Positions 14,287-30,597 of a stretch of DNA of 64,000 bases are shown here, in pieces. The DNA comes from Rotaria socialis (lineage: Eukaryota > Rotifera > Eurotatoria > Philodinida > Philodinidae), in assembly GCA_905331475.1 (NCBI GenBank), contig CAJNYU010003816.1:28554-92553 (forward strand), given 5' to 3'. A program made the translations under genes and the position numbers. The notes below the pieces were generated by a model. The model was not told the DNA's origin. It ran no database searches and saw nothing but the letters and a program-made list of their open reading frames with translations. Positions within the stretch are counted from its first letter, which is position 1; the number at the start of each line of letters is the position of its first letter.

Positions 14287-15548
14287 TTATTCCACTGTAT
14301 TGTTTATTTTATTGATTTTTGATTGCTTTCGATTTGATGAGAAAACTGATTTACGTTTATATGTGATCGATAATGATGATGAATCTTTTGTATGAGAAAG
14401 AATATTATCGTCCATCGATGCTGCATCTTCGCCGATTGCTATCGGTTGCGGTGATGTTTCAGGTATTAAATCAGTAGATTGTTGAACCAGACCTAATGAA
14501 TTGAATAGTTGCTTTTCTTTACCAGACGGTGTTGTTGTTTGTGATTCATCAGATATGGTTGAATTGCTATTGGAGCATGACAAGGGAGATGAAGTTGATT
14601 TCTTATTGGTGGTAGCCGATGGTGAAGATGGTGAGGTTTGATGAGATTTTGAAGTAGGACTATCATCAAGGTCGTAAGGTCGAAAAAGTTTTAATTTTGG
14701 TTTTGAAATTTCTGATGGCTGCTAATAGAAAGAAGAATTTATTTTCATTCTAATCGTAAAATCGACACATTTACCTCGGACAATCTTTTCTGAATCTTTT
14801 CTTGTATTGGAATGCTAAAAGACAGATTGGATTCAACTAGTTTTTTTCCTTCACAGATAAACCAAGTATACTGTACCGTGGTGTCACATCAGTTTTGTTA
14901 ATAGTTGGTAATAAAAATTGTGATGTTTGTGATATCTTTGTTTGTTGTGCAAGTAATTGTAAATATGCAGATGGATGAAGGAGACTAGATAAATGGGGTG
15001 CCATAAACCGATATGGATCAGTAACATCAGGACGCCTGTCAATAAAATAAAAGATAGTTTTTATCAGTCGAGCTTATTTATTTTGTTATGCACCTGCTCA
15101 ATGGAGGTGTATTGATATTTGAATTATGAGGTGTACCATAAGTTCGAAGATAACGTCGTCGTATATCTTCTCTTCTTTCAGCCTAGAATCAAAAGATGTT
15201 CGTTGGTATTGCTGACACACATTCTTAGTAAGTACCTCGTGGACATATTGGGTACACAAACGTAATGTTTCTTCGGGCAACGTTGAATTATTTACATGGC
15301 ATGGAATCATTCGATTAGAAAAATCTGTTGACAATTGAACAAGACTAGAAGTTCCACCATTACTTGCATCTACTAAAGAATAAATCAAATTTATTAATAT
15401 GAATCGTCTGCCATATTGATTTACTACTTTTGTTTTTTTGTTCAACATGCTCCGCAAGTCGTTTAAGTGCATCCGCAAAACTATTTGTAGTTGCTGGTTT
15501 AATACCAGTAAACAATGGATTTGAGGATGCTGACCAATTAAATGACAT
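14287..15548 (-). CDS. Unrecognised six-exon protein, basic and Ser/Thr-rich, possibly nuclear
   Basis: I do not recognise this family. Six exons join in consistent phase to about 327 residues. Exons 1 and 2 are 15548-15425 and 15372-15236; the last exon is about 14722-14287, and the introns are about 50-65 bp. The N-terminus reads MSFNWSASSNPLFTG, followed by FADALKRLAEHVEQK, a likely helix. The middle holds an Arg-rich stretch (AERREDIRRRYLRTYG) and a segment DPYRFMAPHLSSLLHPSAY that looks conserved. The next part has KPKLKLFRPYDLDD and then a long low-complexity Ser/Thr tail with basic clusters (SSNRKQSKINK). No signal peptide, membrane segment or enzyme motif. The composition suggests a nuclear or chromatin-associated regulator, but that is a guess. 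Confidence 0.72.
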
Positions 15549-16283
15549 CTGAAATGACTAGATTCTTATATTACTATGTGTGAGAATGATTCTGATATCA
15601 GCTGATTGCCTTTATAGACAATCAATTATAGATTATACAAGTGTCTTTTGTCGATGACTTTAGTTCGACTTACCTCACTAGTATACGTCTTTGTGAGATA
15701 TACTGTTCTGCGTCAAGTTTAAATGTCGGACGTGGTATGTGTGTTAATGATCGTAAGAGGTGAATGGGAAAAGGGCATCACGACACTCAATTTCTGCTGG
15801 CTGACATAGAAATAACGTAGCAACAGGACAACGAACAAAACTATTTCACTAGTGTGTATATCTCTCTCTATCATAGTACCTATTTTTTTATGCCATAATA
15901 TAATATCGAGAAAAAGACAGTATTAAAAAAAGTGCCGTTCGTGTTGCTGTTGTTCTTCTTCTTAGACATCTACCAAAGAGTTTAAAGTTTAAAACAAAAC
16001 TTAAAATATTTAAACATTTTGTCTATAGACTTAAATACTTGTCTCATAAGTAATGGTTTGCATATAGATTCAGAAAGAACTATATAGTCTTGAAATTGAG
16101 TCATATGTAGAGACACGCGTCATCGCAATAAACCAAAAGAATAACATGCAAAGTGTGGCATTCTGTTGATTTTTGCCATCTTGTCGATATATGTGCTATC
16201 ACCGATCACACATACTGACCGTGCAGTGTATCGATTAGACGGATAGAAGGCGACAGAGGCAGAAATTGAGAACAAGAAAGGGT

Positions 16284-16314
<31 letters not shown>

Positions 16315-17887
16315 ACAGTCAAAAGCTAGTTCTAGACGTTGAAGACGCAGAAAAAAACGAATCGAGAACCCTAAAATTGTTTCAAGACAATCTACGCATC
16401 ACACCTGGCTTGGACAAAACAAGAAAGAGCTAAATATGATTGATCTCATGTCCGATGCCAGATGTTGATTACTCACATTGAAGCAGTAGTTATTCTATTG
16501 AACACACTCATATATATATATACACATAATTACGTTTTATGTTGAATGTGCGTGAAACGGAAATAAGCATCTTCTTGTTTAAGAAGCCTGTTCGAGTGTC
16601 TTTCTACACTTGACAAGAAAGCGCAAGCGCGTATTCACACTGCCGAAACGATTTTACGCATCATCAATATTTCACGCACACATACACATACAATAAAAAG
16701 AATGCAAGCTAAAGTGAACGCCTCTTTTTTCTAACTATATTTATGCGTTTTCTTCTTCTTCGTCTTTTTTCTCCTTCTTATTTCCGATCCAGTAACTTGC
16801 TCGTTCACTTGCTTTCATTTCTTGTCGCCAATCGATGACTATTAGAAAAGAGGCAGACACACAGACATAAGATCGAGATCGACAAGTTGATTAAATAAGA
16901 AGCAAGAAAGAAATTAGTCTGAGTGAATAAGTGGAAGAGAGAAAGAGAGAATATTGACATGTTACAAGTATTAACAATAAAAAGATAGAAAGAATAAATG
17001 AGAAGTATTAGACAGTAACATAAGCTCTCAAAGGCGTTGATCTCTTAAATATATTATTTGATTGGTAGAACGTACAGTAAAAATATTAAATGAATTATTG
17101 ATTGAGAAAGAAAAAGAGACAGATGGGACATTGAGGATTATTGTAGAATAGAAATGATTGTTATGTTTCGTATAGAATGCTCAATATTAGCATAATGACA
17201 AATAGCAATGTTCAATACAAATTATACAATAAAATAATGATTGACTTGCTACAAGATGTATTTTTTTTCTTTGGATCTAATCTTCTCTTGTAATAATTTT
17301 TAACAATACAATCAAATTTTACGCTTGTAAACATATATTTTTCATCGTATTAACCAATTCATTTGCATTATGAATGTGAGTTTTAGAATTTATGAACATA
17401 CTTTCGATATGTCAAACTTATTGTCACATCCCTACTGGGAAAACAAAACATAAATTTCATAGCAATTTAGAATCTTTTGTTTTAAACTGAGTGATCATAA
17501 ATAAATTTACGTTATCTTTTTTTGAGTTTGAATCTAACATTGTATCATAATCTCATAGAAGAATATTCTTCTTACAATCACATACAATAGTGACAATTAT
17601 GATCTTTCCAAAGATAAAGACAATAGCAGACAATGAAATTGATAAAAAAAAATATCTCGTACTATTCCAATAGTCGAAAATGAACTTGTTGTCTTCAAAA
17701 AAAAAATATGATTGATTTTACTGTATGTTGTTATTAGATGCGAGTTACTACAGCCTCCGCCAATATGATGATCAATCCATAGCAACGTATTTTACCTTTA
17801 AAATGTCTACAGAAAAAAAGAAAGCTGACTGAATAGAAGAACAATCAAATATTATTCTGTTTTTCTGTTTTCATTCGTAAGATCATC
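15549..17887. other. 2.3-kb intergenic region with GA microsatellite
   Basis: Between a minus-strand and a plus-strand gene, so both promoters should lie here. Contains a (GA)n run at about 16284-16310 and several purine-rich stretches. No coding sequence is supported; the 62-codon frame at 17597-17785 has no domain. Confidence 0.5.
16284..16310. repeat. (GA)n microsatellite
   Basis: Uninterrupted AG dinucleotide run of about 27 bp in a purine-rich stretch of the intergenic region. Confidence 0.9.
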
Positions 17888-18554
17888 ATGGTGGACCGAA
17901 CACGAGTTCCAAATATGCTAGATACTTTTATGTATTATAACAACAATCCAACACCACCATTTCCTGGTAGATATTCATTAATTTGTTTTTTTGTTGTCGA
18001 AACAAGCTCTTGTATTATTACAAAATCATTATAGGATATGGAGCACCACCTACCTATTTGCCTAATCAAGCTCATCTTCAGCCATATGTTGCACAAGTTG
18101 GACTTGATCCTTGGTAATTTTAGCTAAAATCTTTCTACATTGATCGGATAACGAAGAGGATTGTATTATTTGTTTTTCTTTCTATAGGCCAGTTAATGTA
18201 CCTGCTTATCCTCAACAATACGAAACACATTTTCCTTTAGGTTTGATATCTTGCTCTAATTTTTCTCATCATCTTCTTCTTCTCCTCTTATTTCTATGGC
18301 AATCTGTAGGAACCGATTATTGGTGCACGCCAGAATATCATCTGACTCGAACGAATATCAATGCTCCTGAACCAACATTAATTATACGTGAAAATCGAGC
18401 TAAACCCGGTGTTAAACTTGCTTTTACGGAAAAAGGAGCCGAAAGTGATCCACGAGCGTTTCGTGCTCGTTATGGTACATCAGCAGATGTTCCAACTCGA
18501 CCATATTATGCCCAACCATGGCTTATTGATGAAATACGAAAAGTCAAACATTAA
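17888..18554 (+). CDS. Small Pro/Tyr-rich protein, function unknown
   Basis: Four exons (17888-17966, 18035-18113, 18188-18240, 18310-18554) join in frame to 151 residues. The N-terminal half is proline- and tyrosine-rich (NNNPTPPFPGYGAPPTYLP). The C-terminal half is more charged (INAPEPTLIIRENRAKPGVK, then PYYAQPWLIDEIRKVKH). The stretch 18241-18309 is open but hydrophobic and low in complexity; it has a GT donor and a CTGTAG acceptor and is better read as an intron, giving HFPLGTDYW across the junction. No signal peptide or membrane segment remains once that intron is removed. I do not recognise the family. It ends 120 bp from the convergent alpha-tubulin gene. Confidence 0.75.
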
Positions 18555-18674
18555 GACCTAATAGAAATGCATTAGTTTAAAACTCAATTTTATTTTATCT
18601 TTTCACTTAGAGAGTAAAACAGACGACATAAAATCACATGCAGAGAAAATAATAATAAAAATCATAAATAATGT

Positions 18675-20754
<2,080 letters not shown>

Positions 20755-21014
20755 GATAAGATGAGATGAGTTTTTTTCAAAAAACAATAGACAGAACAAA
20801 AAATTCCGATGATGTTTGGTTTGATTAAATGACTGGTTTTGTCTAGATTTATTGTAAACTACTTAATGTGTTAGCGCGCCTTTTTCTCTGCGAATTTTTA
20901 TATAAATGATTGATTAATGAGTTTCTCAAAACGATGTGAGTGGAGATCTCTTTCGTGCTTTCAATAGAGACTTTTTATTTATGTAAAATAAATAAATTAA
21001 ACAGAAAATATTTC

Positions 21015-23270
21015 CTAGAAAATGTTTTTCTTATTTCCAAGCCAGACATATAAAGCATATTGACTATCCCATAGTGATGAAATTCTTGTTAACGTTGCTA
21101 AAAATTCAATAAAATCTTCACGATTTATTGTTAAGATTTGTGCATATTCAAAAGTTACACTTGTTAAATGTTCAAGATGTTCAAGAATATATTTAATATC
21201 ATCGATATTTTTCACACGAATTTTCAAATGTTTGATATTAGGAGATATGATTGAACATATTGTTTTCATACGTTTCATACAATTATCTGCAGCCCAATAA
21301 TCGAATAATAATAATGAACGAAGATTGAGGGTTTTTTCAAATAATAGACTTATATTTGTAACAGTGTTTGACATATTTTCAGGAGTAAAATTAACAGATA
21401 ACGATAGTTTTGTCATACGCGCGAGATCACAAATCGTCGAAAGAAATTGTAATGAAGCTTGTGGCCATTCGCCGTTGTTTTCAATTGTAAGATTTGTAAC
21501 ATTACGAAATAAAACAGGATTAGATGATTCATTCTAAGAAAAAATAACATTTTATTCAATATGATTAGTAGTACAGCTAGCTATACAAAAATAAACATTT
21601 ATCCAGATACTAGATAAAGCATTGTCTTGAAAAAAGGATTTCTATGTGATAGGCTATAAAAAAAATAATATCTTTCTGTATGAAACGCATGACAAATATC
21701 TTCAAAAATAAATACGTCTCTCTATGAAGTTAATTGTCAACATATTTTTGTACGTCTTAGTGCTACATCATAATCTGTTTCCCTTGGTTTTACACCAATC
21801 AAAAAACGAAATACCAATTTTTTTTATTTTAAACAAATTAGTCAACTTTCTAATTTAGGTCTTTTTTTGAGAATTTCTTTACAATTCATGTATTAAATTC
21901 TGATACAAGTGAACCAACAATATGCTACTTCACTGCTAATTTAGGTTTTACGGAAGTAACATATCTTCAAAAAGATGATGTGAATTTGTTTAAAATAATA
22001 CATAAAGTCTACAGTCGATCGTATATAGAAATCATGCTTTTCAAAATTAGGTAGCATTAGAATAATTGTCTGCAAAAGAATTTGTTACTTTTTCTTTTGA
22101 TATGAAATTTATATCTTTGGTTAATTGTATTTGTAATTTCTGTACATGATCCATATCTTGTTGATTGATTTGTCTTGTAAAATTTGATGAGGAAATCTTC
22201 TTAAAATCAACAAGGTACATAAAACGAGTTGTACATATGGGTAGAGTATATAATATAATTTTATGTGAATTAGTAATATAATCACAAGTTATAGCGCAAT
22301 TCATACGATTGATCCAAAATGATGTTCGAAATGAGTTGACAAGAATTTCTATATTACGAGAACGATAATTACTAGGCGTTAGAATATGAAGGAAAAATTC
22401 AAACTTTTCCAAACAATTTAGTTTTGTTTGAATTAAGTTTTCCCATTGAAAACCATCGAATGATGAATTAAATAAGGATCCAGTACCACTTAATCGCAAG
22501 TAAGTTAATGAAGGTGTTAATGAAATACATTTTTCAAGTATTTTTACTTCTATAAAACCATCTTCGAATATCAGCGATGACAATTGTGAACATGATATAT
22601 CATGGGAATAATTTTCATTATCGGATGCATCAATTTGTTTTAAAGTAAGAGTTCGTAAATTAGAAAACTGCCGAAGAATAAGACGAAATTGTTTTATTGT
22701 TATAGTGTTTACGAATCGAAGATATTTCAATGTACAATTGATAGGCCATTGTAGATTTCTCCAATCTTTAGCCCATATACTCAAATCAAGATTTTGAATA
22801 CTATGATGTCCAATAGCCGATGATAGGAGAGATGAAGTTATTTTTTCACGATTATTTACAATCTGTGTACTAATCGCAACAGATTTTAATGACGAAGAAA
22901 TAATATATTTTGAAAATATATTTAGATAAGTTTCGCTAATTTCAAGAAGAGTTAGTGATTGAAGTCTAGTAAATTGTTCAATATGAAATAATGCCAAAAA
23001 TAATTGAATTTGACCGCGTGTTTTATCTTCGTCCGATAGCGTAAGTGAAATGACATTTTCCGATGGTATAATTTGACAGATGAGATGAAAATAAGGTTTA
23101 GCTATTGATTTAAAATTAAAATTATATCGATTATATGTATTTGTTGTTAAATAAAAGCGTTTGCAAACATAACGAAGTGATATAAGAATAGTTTGAGCGT
23201 CGAGATTATCAAATAGGCGGTAAAGAATTTCAACAGGTAATGTATCGAAAAATGGTGCAGACATATTCAA
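21015..23270 (-). CDS. F-box protein with leucine-rich-like repeats
   Basis: Probable substrate receptor of an SCF ubiquitin ligase. Exon 1 (23270-22089) starts with an F-box at residues about 6-45 (FFDTLPVEILYRLFDNLDA, then RYVCKRFY), followed by irregular leucine-rich strands (for example LRTLTLKQID, LTYLRLSGTG). Exon 2 (21533-21015) continues with NVTNLTIENNGEW and further leucine-rich strands to the stop. The two join in phase 0 (SKEK then NESS) to 566 residues, using a GTAACA donor at 22088 and a TTCTTAG acceptor at 21535. If unspliced, the first frame stops after 407 residues. The 555-bp intron is about ten times longer than most here. The layout matches, from memory, the many bdelloid F-box paralogues, which often continue with an 'NVTxLTIENN' segment. 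Confidence 0.8.
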
Positions 23271-24825
23271 TTGTATGAATGTCTATGTCGTGATTATTTC
23301 ATCTATGAGAAGGAAGAAAAACACGTTGTATATATTGGGTCACTGAGGACGTAAAAAAAGAATAAATATTGCTTTTTTTTTGCAATGTTTTATTCATTTT
23401 ACACAAATGCACAGTATGTACGGATTTGTTTCCTGTGTCAATCCATACAATAGTTGACTGAATGTTTCTAAACTACTTTATATTCTTATCTGAATCCGCC
23501 CGGTGGTCTCACAAAAATCATCGTTTCTTTGAAAGTATCTAAAAAATAAGCTCGTCAATTCTATACGAACTTGACAGAATGGAGAATCTTTAGAATTTTT
23601 GTATTGAACGATCAGAAAACGAAGTAACTCATTTTTTGATTCGTTTACAGTACAGAAACTAATCTCTGTGATATCCAACAGTACGTTTTACAAGCAACAA
23701 TACCTGTAGAGCGAGAATAGAAGAGTAGTCAAAAATTTGGTTTCGTCGTCGATAATGATTCATCAGGTATTATTCTCACAAGAGCTAGTATATACCAGAA
23801 TATAATAACGTTACTACGGGACATATGTTGCCGGTTAAACAATTGCTAAAATAATTGTCTCGGATCTTCTGACAGCGCTCAACATATAAAATCGATATAT
23901 TGAAGTCACGTTGTGAATAACTTAACTAGGTAGACATTCGAATTTTCCGTTAGCTGATTTTTAATTTGATCGAAGAATTTCAGAGAAAGAGCAGATATAT
24001 CTTCAAACTGAAAAATTCACCGTTCATATGTACGATATTCAATAAAAATCTCTTCAATCGAAACTCAGATTTATTCGTTAAGTAAAAAGACAACTTCCGA
24101 TAAATTAAATTCATGATTTTCCTTGCGGTGTTCTAGATGTCAGACATACACTTGTCATATCAACAATCTTGACACCTTCTCTGTTAAATAATAAAGCTAA
24201 TATATAGTAGAAGAAAAGAAGAAGATCCTATACTGATGACGAACGATAGAGAGAATGTTATATTAAGATTTCGGTCCAAGAAGATTGTCGATTCGAATAA
24301 TCTTAAGACTTTGTTCATTCCACTGAAATCTACGTATTATCTAAAAATAAGAATTTTTTAATCGACACTAAGATTTCTAGATTAGTATATAAGCATTAGC
24401 ATTTTATCATTTCTTGTCTTTTGTTGCAGAATGAACAACTTGTTTTTATCTTAGTGTCAATAATCGATATTTTCTCGCTGTTCTTTTTTGTTCATTTATG
24501 ATAATTCTAGTCGATAAAAGCAAAGCTCGAAGTATTTCTCACATAAACTTTGCATCTTTTTATCAGTTCTCTCATGTTAACAAAAAAAATAAAAGAATGG
24601 GATAATCCATTGTTTTCAAATCGCCTGAGTATTGTTTATCGATATTTAAATAAGATGTATTGTATACATGTAAGTATAAAAAAGAAGCCAATAAGATAGA
24701 ATACACGTCAAAAAGAAAAAGGAAACAACACAACAAATATCTAACAAATAAGCTGATGATTATTATTATACAAACGAAAAAAAAACAAGCAATATGATTT
24801 AGGTTATCTGACAGAAGCTTTTCTT
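23271..24825. other. 1.5-kb intergenic region, no gene seen
   Basis: AT-rich. A 66-codon minus-strand frame (23478-23678) has no start context or domain that I can support. Confidence 0.5.
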
Positions 24826-27800
24826 TCATTCGATATTACTTGAAATAATAAAAAAAGCATTACGTAAAACACTCGATGGAAAACATGTTTCAAGTAAATC
24901 ACGTGTTAAATATGGACATTGATTAACGAATTGTTCGAGCAGTATATATGTCGCTTCTTTATGTATAATATCATTCGATAAACCATTGGAATTATTCGAT
25001 GTTGAGTTGTTACTTGTACTGGAATATTTATTATTTTGTCCGCTATCAACATCGATTAAACGCAATAAACTCGATGAGGCTAATGCAAGAAATTCTTTAC
25101 AACGATCTTCAATATGTCGTTGACCATGTTCAAAAAAGAATGTTGTTATTAATGTATTTATTGCACGTATCAAACAATGGCAATTATTCGCGTGGGCATC
25201 TAATGCAACTATATATTTCGTTGATTCAAGTCTTGCTAAACGTGGCAATGCAACAGCTATATAAACCATAATTAAACATGAAAGTATATATTCGTCGGAT
25301 TCATTGATGGATGGTGTTTGATCCGATGTAGTTGTGTTATTGTTATTCATAGAATTTTTCTGATTGATTAATGCTTGACATAATGTTGAATCGATTATTG
25401 TCGATGTACCTGTTGATGAAATCATTTCATTGATAAGTAAATGATGTTGAGGATCATTTGAAAATGTTGTTGTTTTATATTGAGAATAAAAATGTTCTAA
25501 TGTTACCATTAGAAATGGCATACGTTTACATAGAACATCTTCAAGAGCGTCTTCGATAAGACTTTTTAATTGTAATAAAACGCCAATTAATATGACACGT
25601 TGCAGAAGTAAATCGACATGTTCAAGTTGTTTTAAATAAAGTTTCATTTGAGCTGGTTTATCGAAATTGATACGAAGATTATTTAATAGATCACGTTGAC
25701 TATGAGTTAATTTTCGAATTTCATTTATTTGTTGTACACAACGATAAAGAATCATTTCACATAAATATTTACAACCGTCTTCAAAGGAAAAAAGCAATAA
25801 AATTATAGAAGAAATATTTTTAGTTAATCGCCATTGGATATATATATATATATTAAGAGCTTCTTTGGTAACTGCATTTCTTTTTTTCTCAACACACTTA
25901 TAGTTATAACTTAACGCTACAGCGATAGTTAACCACAAATTTAACTATGAGTTCAAAATAAAAGTGATTCTCTTCTTGAATTGAAAGAATTTATCTGCGA
26001 TTAAATAGCTTCTAATCCAACTAAACTTCCATTCAGAGCTCAGTCTTCATAGGTACGATTATGCATTTTTTAAAAGCTATCAAAGCTTGTATTTGTTTTT
26101 CACCTTATAAAAAAATTTCAGTCATTCAATCTACAATAGACTGGTTTGATTTTAATCTTATGAAACTTAATTATCAGTTGACTTCTATTTTTTCTTTTAC
26201 TCCAGTTTCTAAGAAAATATCTTCACTATCAAACCGACATGAACCTTTCTGCTAATTGTTAATTGAAATATATAACTATAAATCTTACATGGCTTAATTA
26301 ATTCCACCAATGCTCTTAATTCATTAAATGAAGCATATTCTTCAGGATCAAATGGTAATGTTAAATCTTGTTGATGAATACTAACAAATGATCGACGAAT
26401 AGGCGAATAAACAATAGTACCCATGGTGATGCGTTTCACAAGTACTTCAAGAAACCAATGTGTATATAACGATGTTATTGTTTCATTTCCTGCACTATCT
26501 AATGGTTGACTTTGTTGTAATAGAACTTCATTAAATATTCTTGTCGTATCTATCTGGCAATGAGATTCAACTAATGTTAAAATATCCATATAGGATTCCA
26601 CCGATGATAATAATTCTGATGGTTTAGCTATTTCCATAGCCGGTGGACGATAATTAACCATTTCGGATAGAGATTTATTAAAACGATTTTCTAAATGTGA
26701 TATTAAATATTCATTTGGTAAAAATTTATGTTCCCATATTGTTATTTGTTTTCGATAGGATATAGAAAAACATAGTTCATTGAGTACCATCATTAATTTA
26801 TCTGTTTTGGTCATATCACGACGATTTGATCGACGTGACTCATCACCTGGCAGTGGTATTTTAACCGGTGTACCGTTTTGGCCAGTGCTTGTATCATGTT
26901 TAGATGACGAGCTATGTTTCTTAGATAATTGTTCAGCTGGTGCCTTTTTCCGTAGACGAGATATAACTGCATTTTTCGGTAAAAGCTAAAATGAAAATAG
27001 AATTCTATTAGAAAACCATCATTCGGATAAACAGTTTGTTTGAATTCTGTACGAATACACACTGCAAGATCTTAAAAACTTGCACGCATCGAATTCCTCC
27101 CTGGTGATTATGTGTTTAAGTTCTAGAAGTTCGATCTCAATCTCTGCTTATATAGAGATACTAAACTTTATATTCTTTTTTTGCTAATGAAAACTAAACT
27201 ATAATAAGCAATTCTCCGATAGATATGTAATCATAGGTAGACAACAATAAAAAAAAACGTATATAGATTTTCTGAACAGTATATTCTCATATCAACGCAA
27301 TGCAGAAGATCAATAAGCAAAAGACTATCAATTGTAAATAAGAATAAATTTCTTTTCAAATCTTACCTGTTCATTCATAAGAAAATATTCATTAGCAATT
27401 TCAGAGACCGTACTTTTAATTTGTTTGCATATTTCATCAATAAACGCATGAGAACTTTTTAAACTTAAATCTCCAATTTGTTGTCGTTCTTCTGGGCATA
27501 ATTCATGTGTTGCATTTATAAAATGTTGACATATCAATGGAAAAGCAATAGCATAACGTATTTGTGATGGATAATAAATACACGATGAAAATAAGTGATC
27601 AAATTGCGTCAAATAAAAATAAAATATTGATAAATCACTTGTTTCATACAATAACGTTTCAATATCATCGACGCATTTTGAATGAAAAGCAATTGAATTC
27701 ATTGTTTGAGCAAAATTTTCATTATGTGAAAGTGAAATTGACGATAATGAAGATTTTTTCGTTACACTTGTATATGCTTGCATACGGAACCAATCAAGAC

Positions 27801-30462
27801 GTAATGCACGTAGATCTGCACTTGTTGATGTTGCTAATGTTGTTATTGTATTATAGAACGATGTTAACAGTATTGATTCATCTTCGGTACACGACATATT
27901 CAAATTTTTTATATTTGATTGTAAATCATTTGAATCTAATGTTGATAAACATTCAATGTAATATTGTTTTATTACAGATGAATAGCTTGTAATTAAATGA
28001 CGAAGTTCCTCTGAAATAAACGTCAACAATTAAAATAAAAGATGACAACAACAACAACCACGACCACAAAAAGAACGAACTTACCGATGTAAAATAAAAA
28101 TTCTGGAAATGTTCGATCACTATAATCGTCGCGTGTAGTACCAGCTGCCTTTTTATTTGTTTCTTTTTGAAGTTTAACCGGAAAATTTTCACCATGTCGT
28201 AGTAACCAAACGATTTCATCACGTGCTAAACTTAGTGCTGTAAAAGCTGTTAATAGTTTTGGACCTAAAATATGAATATTAGTATATTTTCATAAAAATA
28301 AATAGATATTCGCCTTGAATTATTTTTTCACAGTAAGTTTGGCATGGGTAGAGACTAATAGTTATCTCACCGAGGCCTTAATATGTAAAAAGAAAAAGAA
28401 GAAGCTATTAATACATTTGTCAAGATTCACTTTGAGACAGATAAATCCAGCACAGTTGTACAATTGTTCGTTATGGAAGTAGAAAACCTAATCACACACT
28501 CCTTATCTCTCTCGGTTGTTAAGACATAAATAGCTAAAGAGAAACTTCGTTTATCTTCAAGAATCACGAAAATGAACTAGTTTGGGTCTTACAAGTAACA
28601 GTTGTTACTAAATTCTATTTCTAATGCTAACGAAATTTTACACTTATTATCGATTCAAGATCTCTGACTACTTTTGTGCGTATAATTAATTTCCATGGAA
28701 AAAAAACGTTTTCTTTCTTACCTAGTAATGCTGGTTGATCAGCAAAGACCAACGCCAATTCTTTTAATTGTGGTCGAATATATTTTCGTCGTTCACGTCT
28801 ATATAATGGTTGTTCTGTAATAGCTTTTTTAAATGTATCATTTAATAATTCAGTTAATTTCAATTGTCTATATGATTTATAAATATCTAAATTTTGATGT
28901 AAATATTGATGCGTTAATAATAATTCATCGCGATAAAGCACATGAACAAAGCTGCTCGATAGAGCTTTCTCAAATAATTGCATACATTTCGAATTCATTA
29001 TAAGCTGCTGTGGACATACAATCATTGTATAGATAATCCAACGTTCAACAGTTTCTTGTGATAAATATTCACATGGTAAAATTTCTGATGTATCCATTAG
29101 ATGAGCTGTTTGAGATGTAGCAAGTAGACTCAGTAAATTTTTTGCGCGCCAATCAGAAACTTTACATGTACGTCGATCATAAACAGGCGATAACGATTGT
29201 ATAGCATCACCTATTGAACGTACATGAGGAACAAATTCATCGTGTAATTTACGTAAGGGTTGCTCATAATCAATTATCATCTGACCAAGCCGTGGAAAAC
29301 TTGCATCGCCATGACCATGTATTAAATCTGTAGCTATGTTATATAAACCAAGAACTATTTTCCGATCATCAACACGCGATAAAAGGATCATAAGTGATAT
29401 ATAGGTTGAGATTAAATCTAAATATGCTTTTGTCAGATCATAATTAAGTGCCTAAATTAATTGGAAAGAAAGTCATTTTCTTTTATGAAACCGCAATTAT
29501 CTACATACAATATCAAAATGAACTTGGCAAGCATCAATAGTGGTTAATAAATCAGTAACATGATCCTAGACGATCAAATTTGATAAGAATAAAATTTGAT
29601 AAAATAAATAAATGAAAACTTACCCGAAATTCTAAAAGATCAACAAACGTAAAATAATATATTGCAAGTGATTTGATTATATCTGTTTTAATAGATGTAA
29701 GTGCTTGAAATTGACTCTAGTAGAATACAAGAATATGAGAATTTTTGTTTTATTTCAATATAGATTACACATACTTTATCAACAGCTGGGAATTTCTTTT
29801 GTATTTGGCGAAGTACCGATTCGAGATTTTTATCCAACAAAAAAGATGGTTTTGATTTTGTTTCTGCACATGCCTAAAATGAAAAAATTTCTTGTGCATA
29901 TCATTGAAGCATCTCGAATTACAGGGCTGATTAACTTCCTTTTTTTTGGAAAGCGTTTTTGATGTCTTTACACTGCTCTAATGTATCGCTACTAAATTCG
30001 ATTAGCAACGAACACAAAGACCCCCTTCATTAAAGCTTTTGGAGGTTTTCTTTTTTGAATTCTAGAGGTCTTCATGCGTGTAACAATTTCTCATCACTGA
30101 ACTCTATTCTCACAAAAGAAAAACGTAACTAGTTAATTGAACTTCAATATACCGATAAGCATATTACGGTTTATACGATTTCTAGCCTGTTTCATATTAC
30201 TGCTCCTTCAATGGATAAATTGCCTAAAATAAGTACGTTTTCAAAAGAATACTTTTGTATATTTTACTCTTTCTAATAGTAGAACAATCAAGTCTCTACG
30301 AGCAACTGCTGCTATCCTATACTCGAATCAAAGAAAACGGTAAAATAAATAATTTACTTTTTTAATATTAAATATTCTTGTTAACATTCCAATGCCTCGA
30401 TCATTGAGAACTGTTAATTTTTCTGCTAATTTTTGTTGATGAGGATTTATTTGATGAGCCAT
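24826..30462 (-). CDS. NCKAP1: NCKAP1/HEM (Nap1), WAVE regulatory complex subunit
   Basis: Large helical subunit of the WAVE regulatory complex (with SRA1/CYFIP, ABI, WAVE, HSPC300), linking Rac signals to Arp2/3 actin assembly. Exon 1 (30462-30358) reads [20 protein letters not shown], nearly the animal N-terminus. Exon 2 (29873-29775) ends [11 protein letters not shown]. Later exons carry [80 protein letters not shown] and [14 protein letters not shown]. The last exon ends [20 protein letters not shown], the family C-terminus. Total about 1,050 residues, similar to other animals. Most introns are short; four of about 370-510 bp lie near 30.1, 28.5, 27.2 and 26.0 kb and hold no other gene. 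VPS33A ends 135 bp upstream on the same strand. Confidence 0.95.
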
Positions 30463-30597
30463 TCTGTTAGTATCTAAAATGAATTTTGCAAAAAAGAAAA
30501 ATAAATAAAATAGATGTTTTAAATCATTCGAATTGCTAATAACACAAAAGAAAGGAAAAATTGATTTGAAAGACAATCAAATATTGTTTTGTTTTTA

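Noticed and set aside
23478..23678. 66-codon minus-strand frame
   Set aside because: No recognisable domain and no splice-compatible neighbours that I could find.
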